64,000 nucleotides of DNA from Litsea cubeba (GCA_012931725.1 CM022945.1:100013951-100077950); one strand, 5' to 3'; shown: positions 1-12,096, numbered from the stretch's first letter. The notes: a model not told the origin generated them from the sequence alone. Program-made: numbers and translations.

Positions 1-344
1 GAACTTCCGACAATAAACTCTCTTTTGTACTTGGCTTTGCCAAATTATTTCAAATAAAATTTAGACCCACCATCAAACTCTTTAAAATAAAACACTTATA
101 TTTGTTTTTACATTTTTATTCATTTCCTCACCGGAGGATTCTCTCACCTCACACCTCACCCGAGGTCTAATTCTCTCATCAGAGGCTAGGTAAAAAAAAA
201 AAAAAGAAAGTTATCTAAGCCCAGTGTTGGGCTTAGTGCTTGTCCCTATGAAATTTATCTAGGGTTCATTCCGCAGGAAGTGAGTGATATAAGGAACATT
301 GAACAACCCTCTAGTGAATGAGGCAGCACCAAGTGTTGTCCATC

Positions 345-592
345 TTAGAAGCACTTTGCATTTTTAAGACTCTTTCGTTATTGAAAGTGATTCGGCTAAT
401 GTAAATTTCTTTAATTAAGTTAAGCAAAGTGCCATGGAAGGTGCATTTCATTCTCATCAAAGAGTTTAAATACTTATCTTTCTTATGATCATGTGTCATT
501 TCCATCAAATTAGGAGGTTAGTCAATTGTATGGTTGATGCTTTGGCCAAACATGGGATAAATGGTGCATTTAATTTTAATTCTTGTATCATA
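345..592 (+). pseudogene. retroelement RNase H-like remnant (probably LINE)
   Basis: Reading forward, a short frame gives V-I-E-S-D-S-A-N-V and, after stops, a segment ending N-C-M-V-D-A-L-A-K-H-G. These resemble the central ESDS/SD-V motif and the C-terminal N..AD.LAK.G motif of the RNase H domain (RVT_3 type) found at the end of plant LINE polyproteins. Several in-frame stops show it is dead. No poly-A tail or target-site duplication could be assigned, so the element boundaries are unknown. The family assignment is inferred from motif spacing only. Confidence 0.5.
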
Positions 593-659
593 TAATGGTT
601 TTTAGCATATGGTATAATGCCTTTACACTTGCTTATGGTCTAGTATTTGTATTTTCATT

Positions 660-885
660 TATTAGATTTTTCATTAGTGGCCCCAAAATATGGAGGGACA
701 CAATTAAACATGGTTCCTTTGTCATAGGATCACGGTTTGTACTTGGAGGTTGTATGTTCGAAACCGCACTACCGCATTATCACACACTGGGGCTTTGGGG
801 GAGTTTACCCGACTTTCTTCTCGGCTCCCAAAGGAATTAGTTCATCCCAGGGGGGTTGAAATAGAACAAAATAAAAATAAAAAAT
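660..885 (+). mobile_element. tRNA-derived SINE-like element
   Basis: The segment has a box-B-like TGTTCGAAACC near 757, then GGGGGAGTTTACCCGACTT and CTCGGCTCCCAAAGGAATTAG, and ends in an A-rich tail of AAATAAA repeats. A related sequence with the same order of motifs occurs at 54955-55155. A tRNA-like head, a shared body and an A-rich tail fit a plant SINE. The A box is weak and no target-site duplication was found. It lies about 100 bp upstream of the thioredoxin-like gene start. Confidence 0.45.
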
Positions 886-981
886 AAATAAAATTGAAAA
901 TAATAAACATACAAATAAAAGGGCCCGAGGGGATTCACTTTCACTCTCCCATTCAATTTGCGACGGTCAGAGAAAGAGAAA

Positions 982-3900
982 ATGAAAAAGGCCGGAGTTG
1001 TTGGCCGCGGCGGCAGCAGCAGCAACAGTGAAGAAGAAGAAGAAGAGAAGGCGAAGGGTTTGGAGGGAACTCGATTAAACCTGCCCGTCAATCGCCACGG
1101 AAACTTGAAGAGTGCTTCAACTGATCAGAATCTCATCGATCATCTGCACAACATTAAATCCTCCAAAACTCCTGTAAGCGACCCCCTTTTTCATTTTCTC
1201 TTACAAAACCATCTCTTCAATCATTTCTCTCATCAAGTGAAGAATGGAAACAAGAACTAGAAGCAAAAGTAGTAGTCATCATCAAGAGTGAAAACAAAAA
1301 AATTAAGTTCAAGAACAAAGGATGCTATCAAGTGGGTGGATTCTAATTCTATTATCTTCTTGAAATTGCTTGACTGGTTTTGACAAATTCCTTTTTCTTG
1401 ATTCTGTCTTTCAACAGGCAGTTATCAACTATGGAGCATCTTGGTATGTCATAGTTTCTTCGTTTATTTTCTGATGTTCATTTACATTTCTTATATGACA
1501 CTAGGTGTTCGACGCATGGTCTACAAGAAACCTGTTCATGCAAAAAATTGCTTTCGAGTTCAAGATTTCCAAAACCTATGTAAAATTCGTTTGAATCATG
1601 CTTAAGATTTATGTCTTCACTTGGAATTTCATCTTTTGTTGATTTTTTTTTCCTTGTGGATGTCAAGTTTACTTCATATCATAGAAATTGGTATAGGAGA
1701 GAAATGCAACCTCGAACAGATGTTATGAGTGAGTTACAAGTACTTGAATTTCATTCACTTATGTCATAAGTGAGATTGACAAGGAGCCTGTGGCAGTGTC
1801 TAAGGTGCTCACAATTGCAACCTTGAGGTTGTGGGTTCGAGTCATGTTGCCAATAAAAAAGTAAGGGGCAAAGAAGGAACGCGACATTGATGGAAATTAT
1901 ATATAGTAGCATAACTAACTTCTCTAATTGTGTTGAAGCCTAAACATTTATTCAACCTATATATATATATATAAATTTCTTAAGCTACTTTTCTAGTCCA
2001 CGTCACCCGATGTGCATGGTTCTCCTACTTGCTCTTGATGGGCTTGATCTACCAATCATTAGACATAGATACCACTCTAGGCACTAGGCAGACATGAAAA
2101 GCAGGCACCTTAAGACGAATGTTTTTGGTGAGATCATCATGTGGACAAGGAGCACCATTTAGGCTGTTCTTTAAGATTGGTGAGCACCATTGGATCTGCT
2201 GTTTGTATCTTCTTCATGGCTTTCAAAATGATGTTTCTTACTCTCATGATTTATTAGCTGCTCACCATTCTTCAACTTACGATCATTTTGTCTACGTGGA
2301 CTATCATGACATTCTAGCACTTTCTTGTGGCATTCAATCCTCTTTAAAAGGTTCTCCAATCTCTCACAAACAAAGATATTTGATTAATTCTGTTAGTGGT
2401 CAATGAACTGAGCTCAGCAATGACTCCCGTTCTAGTGGTTATTCTGAGTCTCCAGAGGCAGAAAACTCAAGCTAGGCACTGTTTGATGGAACAATAAAAA
2501 AAAAAGTGTAACTTAATGGAACTTAAACAAAAAAAGTACTAAATGAGGACTGAGTGCAGTACTGGATGGTGATTTAAGTGACACTGCTATTTGATGCTTT
2601 ATGGATGGGTATAGGTTTTGATGTGGTTCAAATACTGTTTTGGGTCCATTAGAAGGCTAATATTGTATGTTAAGACTATGTATGGGTCAAGGTGCTGTAA
2701 TGAGTACAAGTAATTGTTTGGAAAGGTCAAGGGAAGGTTTGGGGACTGTTTTTATCAAGTGACAACAGCCAGGGGGCTGCTGTTTGGATTTAGAACAGCT
2801 AAGTAGGCCTTAGAATAAATTAGTTTTAGATAGGTTGAAAGCGTCAAGTGATGTGAGGCTTGAGCTGAAACTGAGTGCGACTGGAGAGGGTTGTTTTGGG
2901 CCTCATTTCTGTTCATTTTACGACTGAGTTTGTATCCAGAATTTTGGGTTTCGGGCTCTATTTAGGACCTGTGAGGGTGCTTTCCTCGTGAGAAATTCTG
3001 CATGCTTTGCAGAATGCAGATGGGCGTTCTGGGGCCAATTTGGATGTGATAGAGTCTAGTTTGAGTAAGGAAAATTGAGGGCTTTTATGAGTTTTTACCT
3101 TGGGTTGGATTTAGGATTTCATATCAGAACTGCTTCGGTGATTTTTGGAGCCCCTGCAAAGAAGGATTGCTGCAAAGTTGTTTAGAATCCAAACACTCAA
3201 GGTGATCTTTGGGTGTAACAGGCTGGTGGGCTTTTAGGAATGGTAAAACTGAGGTTTTTGGAATCATAAGAACAACAGTAATAAGAAAAAAAATACACAA
3301 ACAGTAACTATGGACTTAATGATGTAAGAAACAAGAGGTCAAAGGGATGTACAACTAACTAGATTGCAGAAATTAAATTCCAACAACTTTTTAAAGAAAA
3401 ACCTCAGACTGAATTTTTTGGGATTTTTTCTTCTTTTGGTAAAATTCAATAGAATAAAGGAAATATTAACTTATGACAGAGGAGCTAAAACACGAAAAAA
3501 TCATGGGACCTTGTTTTCATATCAAAATAATAAAGGGTAGATTTATGTGGAGACATCACGCCATAGTTGATAATTTTGTTTCGGACCCTGTTTTGGTTTT
3601 GGCCTCCAAACTAAAACATTTTGTCTGATTTGGAATTTCGGCGAAAAATTTCAGAGTTATGTTTTGAAAAAATATACTATATATATATATATATATATGA
3701 AAATTATAAGATCAACATTAAAATTATAAGATAATATATTATTTTATTTCAGCTTAGGACTGAAATGGATCGAAAAATTGGATGAAGTTTTTTGACGGGT
3801 GTTTTCATTATGTTTAATGGCCGAAATTAAAAATCTCGGGAATTTCATCTGAAACAAAATGAAATTCTCAACTATGCTTCATACTCATCTTGATCTCATG

Positions 3901-5561
3901 CCAATGGAATGGAGTCTTCACACATTGGAGATGCTAAGAGTTTGCATTCAAGGCTACGAAATTTTTTTTTTCTTTTTTAAACTCAAGATAGGAAGAGAGA
4001 ATATGTTTGTCGATTTCAGTGGGAGCCTTTACAATCCTTATATTGACCAGTAGCCAACCATCTTGGTTCCTAGTTAGAAATCACACCTTTTAATTATGGC
4101 CTCATGAGATTTTTTTTTTGATAAATGATAAAACTTTATTCCACCAAAAACCAGACAAAAACAAAGACAATGAAAGCTACAGCGAACAAGGGAAAAACAC
4201 CAGAAATTATACATCAAAAGAAATAGAAGTGTGAAGAACTCCTTCCCTGGCCAGACCATCCGCCATAGAATTAGCCTTTGTTAAAATATGATGGAAAGAA
4301 GTACCCAACAAACTTGAAATATCTTGCACCTTCTCCACCCAATCCGCTTGCCTCCAAGGATGAATAGCTCTTCCAGAACCCCATTGGATAGAAGAAAGAG
4401 AATCACCTTCAAGGATAGGATTAAGACATCCAAATCTACGCAGCTTACGACACCCAATTAGAAGAGCAAACAACTCTGCTTCGTTAGCATCAGAAGAATC
4501 CACTGGCCTCATGAGATTTTGACCAACAAACCTTGCCAAACTTGAAGATATTACAATAAAATGGATTCTCTAGGATTACACCTCCTAAAAATACGTTTAC
4601 TCTAATTGCGTGAAATATTACCATAAAGCTCTTATTCAACATGTAATTAATTAAATACTTAAGTTAATGACTCTTTGGGTAGACTAAGCCTATGCTAGTC
4701 ATCTAGGCCCTCTTTTGATGAGTTCTCAAGGGCTCCTTAGAACTCCCTTCCCTAATTATATCCAAATCAACTGGTCTCTCGGACAACTTTCTGAACCTCT
4801 ACACTTTACCACTATGTTTCTTTATCATAGTGTCTTTTCCCTTCCGACTTTCCAAGCACCTTTTTTGTAATTGTCCTGATACATTTAGCCATTTGATTCC
4901 ACATAACCACCGTTTCTCTTTCCAAATTACATTCTCCCCTCTCTATCATTTTATCCTTAAATTATGTTGTTCTTTCTCCTTTCAGACCCCTCCATCTTGT
5001 TTTAGGGTATGTTTTATTTATAACTCCTTTTCTCTCTACATCTAATGCAAATATCTAAAACTACTATCCTAGGTTGTGTGGCCAAACTTTCTCTTGGAAT
5101 AACCTTACATCTTTACAAGCAAGTTGGTCATGCTTTCTAAATAGAAAAAAGTCTATTTGGCTCCAGGTAGTTCTATTCTTATATGTAATTAAATGTCAAA
5201 TATTGCTCCTACTTTTTTATTTGGTAAAACACTTTGTTATTTTAGGATCAAAAGAAATTATGAAGTTGATAATAACTTCCATCAGCACAATCTTTTCTCC
5301 AAAACCAAGTACTTTATGTATTCTCTTTTATCCCTTTCTATTTTTGAATCAACAACTAGATGATATCTATGTGCCTTTATATAAAAGCGAACAAATACCC
5401 CTCTCCTTTCATCTGCTTGCAAATGAAATCTCCACACCTCTATGGGGCCCACTTAAGATGCATGTTTGCTCTGTCATACTTGAACAAATCCACCACTCTA
5501 CACCTGTGCTTGTGGGGCCCACTTACATGCTACCAAAACCTCGACTCTTCTGCCCCCCTCT

Positions 5562-5633
<72 letters not shown>

Positions 5634-8600
5634 TGTTCATCTCTTCATGACAGCTAAAGAGTTTTTTTCTCTGCTAAATAGGATGAATACCCTGTCTCTT
5701 CGGATCTTCTCCAAGTCACCCCAACTTGTAAGACGATTTTCCCTTTCTCACATCTACAAAGTGCTTCCATCTAATGGAATCGGCAGTTTGGGTTTTTGGG
5801 TTTTTTTCCCTATGTGCTATGGGGTAAAAAAGGGTTTTTGGTGATTCTTTGATAATATGGTTGAAATATTACATAGATGATGGAAAAACCCAAATCTGAT
5901 TGCAATTGGTTTTCTTTTATGGAATGGCCATGAGGGTGAGTGGGTTCCGTGTCATGCTATAAAAGGGACCCAACACAAGTGGTATAAAAGCACCATGCCA
6001 AAAAGAGGCTACAAGCAACCAGGGAGAAAGAAAAACCAAAAACTGAAAGCAAACCATGGACAAGGAACAAAAATACACCTATGGACCAATATACTACACA
6101 TTTCTGCCTATTCCTTGTTTAGCTAGCCCGTCAGTGATGCAGCGTAGACCTCATGGCCACATGTGTAGGGCCCGCTTAGATTTAGGACTTATTTAATTGT
6201 TATCACTTAATAGTTTTATTTGATGAGTTGTATTTAGGATTAGGTTTCCTATTTATTTAGTTTCTTAGTTTAATTAGGTTTCTTAGAGCTGAAGTCTTCT
6301 TTTACTATTTATATGGCATTGTACAAGATTATTTTTTTATAGTTGATTAATCAGATTGGGTTTTCCCATTGAGGTGCGTCCACGTTTATTATCTCTTCGG
6401 AGATTGATTGTGTCTTCGGACACGTGCTTCGGTACCCATTGTGCTTTTAGCACTTCCACCGCAAGCCCTAACCCTAGGGCCTACATCAATTGGTATCAGA
6501 GCCGAACGATCTCCGATCGTCGGCGTGATTAACCCTATCCATCTTTCCTTTCATCATCCCACGACCATCATCGTTCCCCTTTCCTAGCCTTCGCCAATCC
6601 CCTCTACATACCCTCATCCCACACAACCGAACCCTGCACACTCACCGAACCCCTCCCAGACAGCCGAAGCCCATTCACAGCACCCCTTCCCTTGAAAAAA
6701 AAAAAAAACCAGCAACAACCATCTTCCCCAATCTCCCTGTATCAGTGCCTCTTTGTCGAAAACCCTGCCACCCCAACATCCAAAACTCCAGCCCCTCACC
6801 AACCGCAGAACCCCTCTGCCGAATCCCTCACCACAACCACAACCCCAGCCACATCGCCGCCGCAGAATCCAGCCCCAACGTCGTCAGCTTCCAGTTCGGA
6901 ACCCCAACCTAGACAAAAAAAAGAAAGAGCCAGTGTCGTTTCCATGATCGCTGCCTACTGATGTAGCATCCACCGTCGCCATCGTCGCCTAGCACCATCA
7001 TTGCACTCCGGCTGCTCGTCGTTACTGTCGTCATCATCTTCATCTCTCCCTCAACTTCTTCGATCACACAGCAGCGAAAAAAAAAGAAAAACGGAGAGAG
7101 AGAGATCAGAAAAGAGAAGAAGATCTGAGTTCCGCAACGTGTACAGTGCACCTGCACGTCGATTTTGTAGCAGTTGTCGTTGCTGGTAGCAGCTCCACCA
7201 TCAAAGGCCCATCTCTTCTCTCTTTGAAGAATCGCAGTAAGAAGGGACAATACCCTTTTCTTCTTCGTTCAGCAAACCCAAGACGAGGAACACCACCTGC
7301 CCTGTGTGGCACGTGCCAGATTTAAGTTCTGTGGGCCTGCATCAGACCCGACCCAACCCAACTTGCTTTGGGTTTGACTCGATCTGACCCAACTTGCTTC
7401 CACCAGCCACTGTACAGCAAGTTCCAGACCCATATAGCACAAGTTTACCATTGCAGCAGAGCCTAGAAGCAAAGCCATCCACAGCCTCATCAGAGGACTA
7501 GATCAACGATTGAGAATTTTTTTTATGATATCGGGCCCATCCATCGTTCAATTTCTGATCCGTTTTCGCCAGCGTGATCGTGAAGCGCAGATCTACACAT
7601 CTGCCAAGATGGCATTGCAACTTCTTGAAATAAATAGTAGGCTTACAGAAATCAACAAAAGGGCTACAAGGATGACATATGCAATCAGATATGGGCAAAG
7701 ATATTATGCAAATAAAGACTGCCTTGAGCAGTATATTACTTTGACACAAGGAAATTTGTCTGTCATGGAATATGCCGATAAATTTGAAAGGTTACATTGT
7801 TTATGTGAATTGGGAGATACACTTGATTTCAATCACTTTCTCAAAGGTTTGTGACCAAGTATATTGAAGAAAGTGGAGAAGGCATGCAACGATATGTATG
7901 AAGCATTTTGGGAAGCAATTCGTGTGGAGCGGATGCTTAAAAGATCTCACCTAAGGGAAGTTGCTCCTCAAGAAGAAAAGTCACCACACATCACAGACCG
8001 TGTTGAGGAACCAGTGCCAACGGATTTACAGCCCGAGCTGCCAGAGTTAGACACGGACGATTCCATAACTATAGTTGGCCTTGAAATTTCTTCTATGAGT
8101 ACTAATCGTCCGGACGTGCACACACCAAGCGATGAAGAGCCGGTTGTTGAAATTCCCCGCATTAATTCTCCCATTGATTTTGTCTTGGGGGATCAACAAT
8201 GCCAACTGAGAGATGCCCAGCGGATAGTCATAGATTATGATTTGATAGTGCATGTTCTACAATTAAGGCACATCAACACATATTTCAGCCATCAAAAGCA
8301 ATTATGCATGAAGCTGTGCCAAGAAGTGATAGATCGACCGCCTAATGGGACGTTCGTCAGATTGATCTTTGATCCAGGTGGACATTTTCCGAACTCGAGG
8401 TCGAGTTCTTTTTCAAGTGGGGGAGAATGATGCAGCGTAGACCTCATGGCCATATGTGTAGGGCCCACTTAGATTTAGGACTTATTTAATTGTTATCACT
8501 TAATAGTTTTATTTGATGAGTTGTATTTAGGATTAGGATTCCTATTTATTTAGTTTCCTAGTTTAATTAGGTTTCTTAGAGCCTTAAGTCTTCTTTTACT

Positions 8601-9898
8601 ATTTATATGGCATTGTACAAGATTATTTTTTTAGAGTTGATTAATCAAATTGAGTTTTCCCATTGAGGTGCGTCCTCGTTTATTATCTCTTCGGAGATTG
8701 ATTGTATCTTCGGACACGTGCTTCGGCACCCATTGTGCTTTTAGCACTTCCACCGCAAGCCCTAACCCTAGGGCCTACATCAGTCAGCCACCTTGTTAGC
8801 TCCTGTTAACCATTTGTCTGAGACCCACTTGTCAAAGAGCCTTCTCAATCTCCTTTTCTTTTTCCACAAGATAGGCAAGCCTCCCAATCAAACACAATAT
8901 CAACAATCACGACTCCCCAATTCCTTCCTCAAAATCCCACCTTAAACTTCATCATGGTGATGATGTCATTAACTGGATTTTCAGCAATGTCAGAAATTCT
9001 GTCATTTCTTTCCTCTCTGATGGTCCACAGAATGGCATACGGTTGTAACCCCTAAAAGGAAGCCCACAACCCGCTAAAGAGACCCTGACCCAAGCTTTTG
9101 CCGCCTCCCTATACAGCTCAAACAACACCAAGAAATGCCAAAATACTGAGAAAATAATCAATGTAGAAACAGGTGATCTATGGATTCCTTCTGAATGCTA
9201 ATAAATGTGAAGAAGCATGAATGGCTGCATGTGATCATTCCTCCAACCTTATGATCTTGTAAATCAGTAGAAAGCATGTCAGAAAGCTGGCTTCTGGAGA
9301 AAATGCTGGCTGGCATTAGCACTAGCTAGCTGCCAGTCAGCGCAATCTTATTTGTTTATTGGTTCATAGCAAATATCTTTATTTATCATGATCACTGTCA
9401 TCTTAGCCTTACCCATCGAATTGGGGTTGGCTCAATGAGTTCTACAAGAATGATCTCTCTCTCTCTCTCTCTCTCGCGCGCGCACGCACAACCAGATGTG
9501 TGGTTCTAGTTTCTTTTTTTAATAGGCAACATGACTACTTTTGCTGCTACTATTATTCTCATTCTTTCATAATGATTCTTTCTGATACACCAGATGAGTT
9601 GCTGTAGTATTTTTTTCCTTTTTCTTTCCTCAGTTTCTTTTGCTCACATTTAACTATTTAAGACGTATCCATGTGCAGGTGCCGTGTTTGCAGCCAAATC
9701 CTTCCTTCTTTCTGCCAATTAAGTAATGAATTCCCAAAGCTGTCATTCATATATGCTGATATCGATGAATGTCCTGAAACTACTCAGAGCATACGTTACA
9801 CCCCTACCTTTCATTTCTTCCGAGATGGCGAAAAGGTTGATGAAATGTTTGGTGCCGGAGAAGAAAGGTTGCGTGATCGATTATGGTTGCATTCTTAA
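982..9898 (+). CDS. TRXL3-3: thioredoxin-like protein 3-3 homologue (3 coding exons)
   Basis: Exons are 982-1173, 1418-1443 and 9679-9898; both introns are GT-AG (GTAAGC...AACAG and GTATGT...TGCAG). The joined frame gives 145 residues. The N-terminal part (about residues 1-30) is a low-complexity Ser/Glu-rich stretch, followed by KGLEGT and HGNLKSA, which I recognise from plant thioredoxin-like 3-3. The thioredoxin fold carries the redox site W-C-R-V-C, with the tryptophan codon split across intron 2. It continues through YADIDECPETT and RYTPTFHFFRDGEKVDEMFGAGE, and ends RLWLHS, as expected for the family end. The expected role is disulfide exchange, probably cytosolic because no transit peptide is obvious. 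The client is unknown. ATG 982 is chosen because upstream in-frame sequence has no other ATG. The length is slightly above the roughly 125 residues I recall for Arabidopsis because of the acidic N-terminus. Intron 2 is about 8.2 kb and full of transposons. Confidence 0.93.
1771..1880 (+). mobile_element. tRNA-like SINE fragment in intron 2
   Basis: A-box-like GTGGCAGTGTCTAAGGTGC is followed about 30 bp later by a good box B, GTGGGTTCGAGTC, and then an A-rich end. The A/B box spacing fits a tRNA-derived SINE head. No cloverleaf could be folded, so it is not called a tRNA gene. No target-site duplication was found. Confidence 0.4.
1890..4090 (+). other. intron 2 sequence without recognised element
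   Basis: AT-rich sequence with no coding similarity that I recognise. It includes a short (AT)n tract at about 3678-3698. Short open frames here have no protein-like composition. Confidence 0.6.
4097..4520 (-). mobile_element. 5'-truncated LINE (RNase H end) with target-site duplication
   Basis: On the minus strand a frame from about 4503 to its stop at 4207 reads DSSDANEAELFALLIGC, then LEGDSLSSIQWGSG, and ends with N-S-M-A-D-G-L-A-R-E-G. These are the conserved segments of the RNase H domain at the C-terminus of plant L1-type LINEs. A minus-strand poly-A tail (T run at 4111-4119) follows the 3' UTR. TGGCCTCATGAGAT occurs at 4097-4110 and again at 4504-4517, giving a target-site duplication of at least 14 bp. 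This is a typical 5'-truncated, target-primed insertion. It sits antisense within intron 2 of the thioredoxin-like gene. Its frame is undamaged, so it is probably fairly young. Confidence 0.88.
5564..5630 (+). repeat. (CT)n microsatellite
   Basis: An uninterrupted CT/TC dinucleotide run of about 67 bp within intron 2. Long open frames crossing it are artefacts of the repeat. Confidence 0.97.
6135..6488 (+). repeat. left LTR
   Basis: Starts TG and ends CA, with the matched short ends TGATG/CATCA. It differs from the right LTR by about 11 substitutions and one 1-bp indel when aligned by eye (near 97% identity). Confidence 0.93.
6491..6503 (+). other. primer-binding site (initiator tRNA-Met)
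   Basis: TGGTATCAGAGCC starts two bases after the left LTR. This is the standard complement to the 3' end of plant initiator tRNA-Met used to prime reverse transcription. Confidence 0.92.
7510..8430 (+). pseudogene. gag-like remnant of the LTR element
   Basis: Two frames, 7510-7854 and 7864-8430, are separated by a stop. The first contains YITLTQGNLSVMEYADKFE, which resembles the retrotransposon gag domain segment with Q-G-x-M-S-V-x-E-Y of Ty3/gypsy-type gag. The second continues with charged helix-like sequence and then acidic, proline-containing sequence. No CCHC zinc knuckle was found. A Ty3/gypsy affinity is an inference from this motif alone. Confidence 0.6.
8415..8427 (+). other. polypurine tract
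   Basis: AAGTGGGGGAGAA lies immediately before the right LTR, the expected plus-strand priming site. Confidence 0.85.
8428..8782 (+). repeat. right LTR
   Basis: A 355-bp direct copy of the left LTR, flanked on the right by the target-site duplication GTCAG. Confidence 0.93.
9454..9490 (+). repeat. (CT)n/(GC)n microsatellite near exon 3
   Basis: A CT run of about 20 bp passes into alternating CGCGCGCGCACGCAC, about 190 bp before exon 3 of the thioredoxin-like gene. Confidence 0.9.
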
Positions 9899-10403
9899 CC
9901 TGTGTGCGCTATATCTTCCGTCCCAATGGTGCTGGAGAAGAAATGTTGCCATATATATGTTTCAGGTGTGTTCTTTTATGAAGTACAACTTTAAGATATT
10001 TAATTCGGCAGAGTGATCTAGGATGCAATGCTCGCAGTATGAAATGGTAGGCTGTATAGGGGGTCCATGTAGGTGTACAATAGTTGCTCGAACTTGTGGA
10101 TAGGTGGGATCAAACATGGATTCTTGTTGCTGAAGATCTACATCAATTGGATAATTCAACCTATTGAACCATTAAAAGAAATCAACCTATTGATGATTGG
10201 CCTGAAAATGGATGGTTAAAGAAGCTTCACTATTCATTTCACAGGCCCTTAAATTGATGGCTGTGAACATCCAACAATGGTGATTTGTTTTGGCATTGGG
10301 CAATCAATGGGGTCCCATTTGTGCAGAAGTTTCAGTCACTATGAATGGTTTGCATGGCCTGGGACCAATTGTTGAATGGTGGCTTGCTTGCTAATGGGAT
10401 ACC

Positions 10404-10905
10404 TTTTTTTTTTATTGTAAAAAGGAAATATATTAATCACAGAACAAAAACCAACAAAAGGGCCAATTACCCAAATTCAATCAGATCAATGACTATTCTT
10501 CACGCCCATTTAAAGCTCAAATTGAGCCTTGGAATAGCCCTTTTCTTTGGCTTTTCTCATTGCAATGAGAACCACCCTCGATTAAGTATCTTTTGTTGTG
10601 CCTTCAACTCCACTTGCACATATAGTATGACCATTAATCCATAACACATAACTGGAGGTAGATTTTCCGCCCAAAGCCTTAAAAGCTGATCTTGAAACCA
10701 GCAACATGGTCTCTCTTTCTAATTTTATTCTAGATTAGGTCCCGGTCCTTGTCTTTATTTCCTTTAACCACAGCGACCTTGCACATCATATTTATCAAAT
10801 CATTTGCTTTGGCGAATGTTTTATGCGGGTTTATTTTCACACTTCTAAATACCATATCATTTCTAGATAGATCCAAATAGCCCACCATAAGGCTGGGCCC
10901 TAGGC
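10404..10905 (-). pseudogene. degenerate LINE 3' end
   Basis: On the minus strand, about 10885 to 10740 reads in one frame with a W/Y-LDLSRNDMVFRSVK-like segment, resembling the linker before RNase H in plant LINEs. Further downstream AMRKAKEKGYSKAQFEL resembles the helix region of RNase H. Stops and frameshifts interrupt it. A T run at 10404-10413 would be the poly-A tail of a minus-strand insertion, and the adjacent 3' UTR resembles that of the LINE at 4.1 kb. No target-site duplication was identified. Confidence 0.5.
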
Positions 10906-10914
10906 TTTAGCATT

Positions 10915-11135
10915 GTTCTCATCAGATGAGAAAGTTGATTGGGGCATGACACTTAAAACAATCCTTCCACCATTCCCTCAATACTAATAATAGGAACATT
11001 ATGAAATTGGATGACAAAGATATTGTTCTCACCGGATGAGAAAGTTGATTGGTATGACTCAAAACAATCATTCCACCCTTCTGTAATACTAATATTAGGA
11101 GCATTACGCAATAACATGCCAAAGTGGGATCTGAA
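10915..11135 (+). repeat. two-copy tandem repeat, period about 110 bp
   Basis: GTTCTCATCAGATGAGAAAG at 10915 recurs with one or two changes at 11025, and the sequence following each copy stays similar (CAATCCTTCCACC versus CAATCATTCCACC). The copies are imperfect. Confidence 0.75.
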
Positions 11136-11400
11136 CCATGCAGCTCTAGCATGGTCACAGTGGAAGAGTGCACTGACTTCTCTCCTTGATCACATATTGA
11201 ACATATTGGATTTTCTCTACTCATCCTAGAATGGAGCGAGGACCTTTCCGAGATAACTTCCTCGAAACATTTCCATCTAGATAGTAGGACTCTGGGGAGA
11301 GTTGGAGGTCATTACTAGTTTCACAATCAAATTTAACAACAGTATTATAGGCAGTAGTTTGTGTACCTCTCTTGTCCTCCTCCTTATTGGATGAAATATA

Positions 11401-11552
11401 CATTTTAAGTATGTTTTAACAACTTTTATATTATTGAATTGGTGTGGATGGAAATTTCATGCCAGTCTTCCATCCATTTTAAGTATGTTTTCAACAACTT
11501 TGATATTATTGAATTGGTGTGGATGGAAATTTCATGCCAGTCTCCATTTATA
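11401..11552 (+). repeat. two-copy tandem repeat, period about 75 bp
   Basis: CATTTTAAGTATGTTTT and GGTGTGGATGGAAATTTC occur twice, with nearly identical sequence between. Confidence 0.85.
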
Positions 11553-11874
11553 TTTTGTAATTTCTTAACTATGCGGTTCATTTCAGTCACATCCGACACG
11601 AATTTCTTCGGACCCTCCTCATGAGGATCCAGCTATATTTCCAAACTGATACACTTTTTGTTTATGATTTAGGAAAAAAAACAGTATACCTACCTGTAGT
11701 TTGGTCTTTTTGCAGAGTATCCCCTGTACATTGGTATTTTGGACTAAACCTACCTGTAGTTCTAATTAACATGCAAATACAAACGGCCGTGACGGAAGAT
11801 AGGAAATGGCGAATTTACCCCTCCATATATAAGATGTCTCTTCACGATTTTTTGTTCATTTTTTCCTTTTTTGC

Positions 11875-12096
11875 TTGCGGCTAGGGTTCTTCTTCGCCAT
11901 CCATCATCATCACCAAGGAAAGCCCAAATGCACTGGCAGCCACGTCTTGGAAATCATTAGAGAGGATCTTGAGTCTGAAGAGCGCAAGCAAGAAGAAGAT
12001 GATATTGAGTCCATGATGAAGAAATTAGGCATTAATGTTGATGCTGAGGCTGAAGAAGTGTGTGCATGTCCGGCTCTCCCAGCGGGAAGGAGCTAA
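11875..12096 (+). pseudogene. unrecognised coding-like segment inside the MULE
   Basis: The frame contains a charged, helix-prone stretch: HVLEIIREDLESEERK, then DDIESMMKKLGINVDAEAE. Its composition is like a real exon and unlike the CT-rich sequence around it. I do not recognise the family. The frame then runs into sequence without clear protein character. The likeliest reading is a host-gene exon picked up by the MULE. Whether it is expressed cannot be seen. Confidence 0.4.

Larger units (their letters stand above)
6135..8782 (+). mobile_element. non-autonomous LTR retrotransposon, 2.65 kb
   Basis: The element begins TGATGCAGCG and ends GCCTACATCA, flanked by the 5-bp target-site duplication GTCAG (6130-6134 and 8783-8787). 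It has two LTRs of about 354 bp, a methionine initiator tRNA primer-binding site directly after the left LTR, a polypurine tract directly before the right LTR, and a gag-like remnant. No protease, reverse transcriptase, RNase H or integrase is present in the roughly 1.9-kb interior. Mobilisation would therefore need proteins from another element. It lies in the sense direction in intron 2 of the thioredoxin-like gene. Confidence 0.93.

Noticed and set aside
1771..1880. tRNA gene
   Set aside because: Box A and B are present but no acceptor or anticodon stem could be formed.
5074..5844. 256-residue open frame across the (CT)n repeat
   Set aside because: Openness is caused by the CT run and T-rich flanks. 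There is no family resemblance, and it lies inside intron 2 of the thioredoxin-like gene.
10922..11229. open frames on both strands in the 110-bp tandem repeat
   Set aside because: They follow from repeat duplication, with no protein family resemblance.
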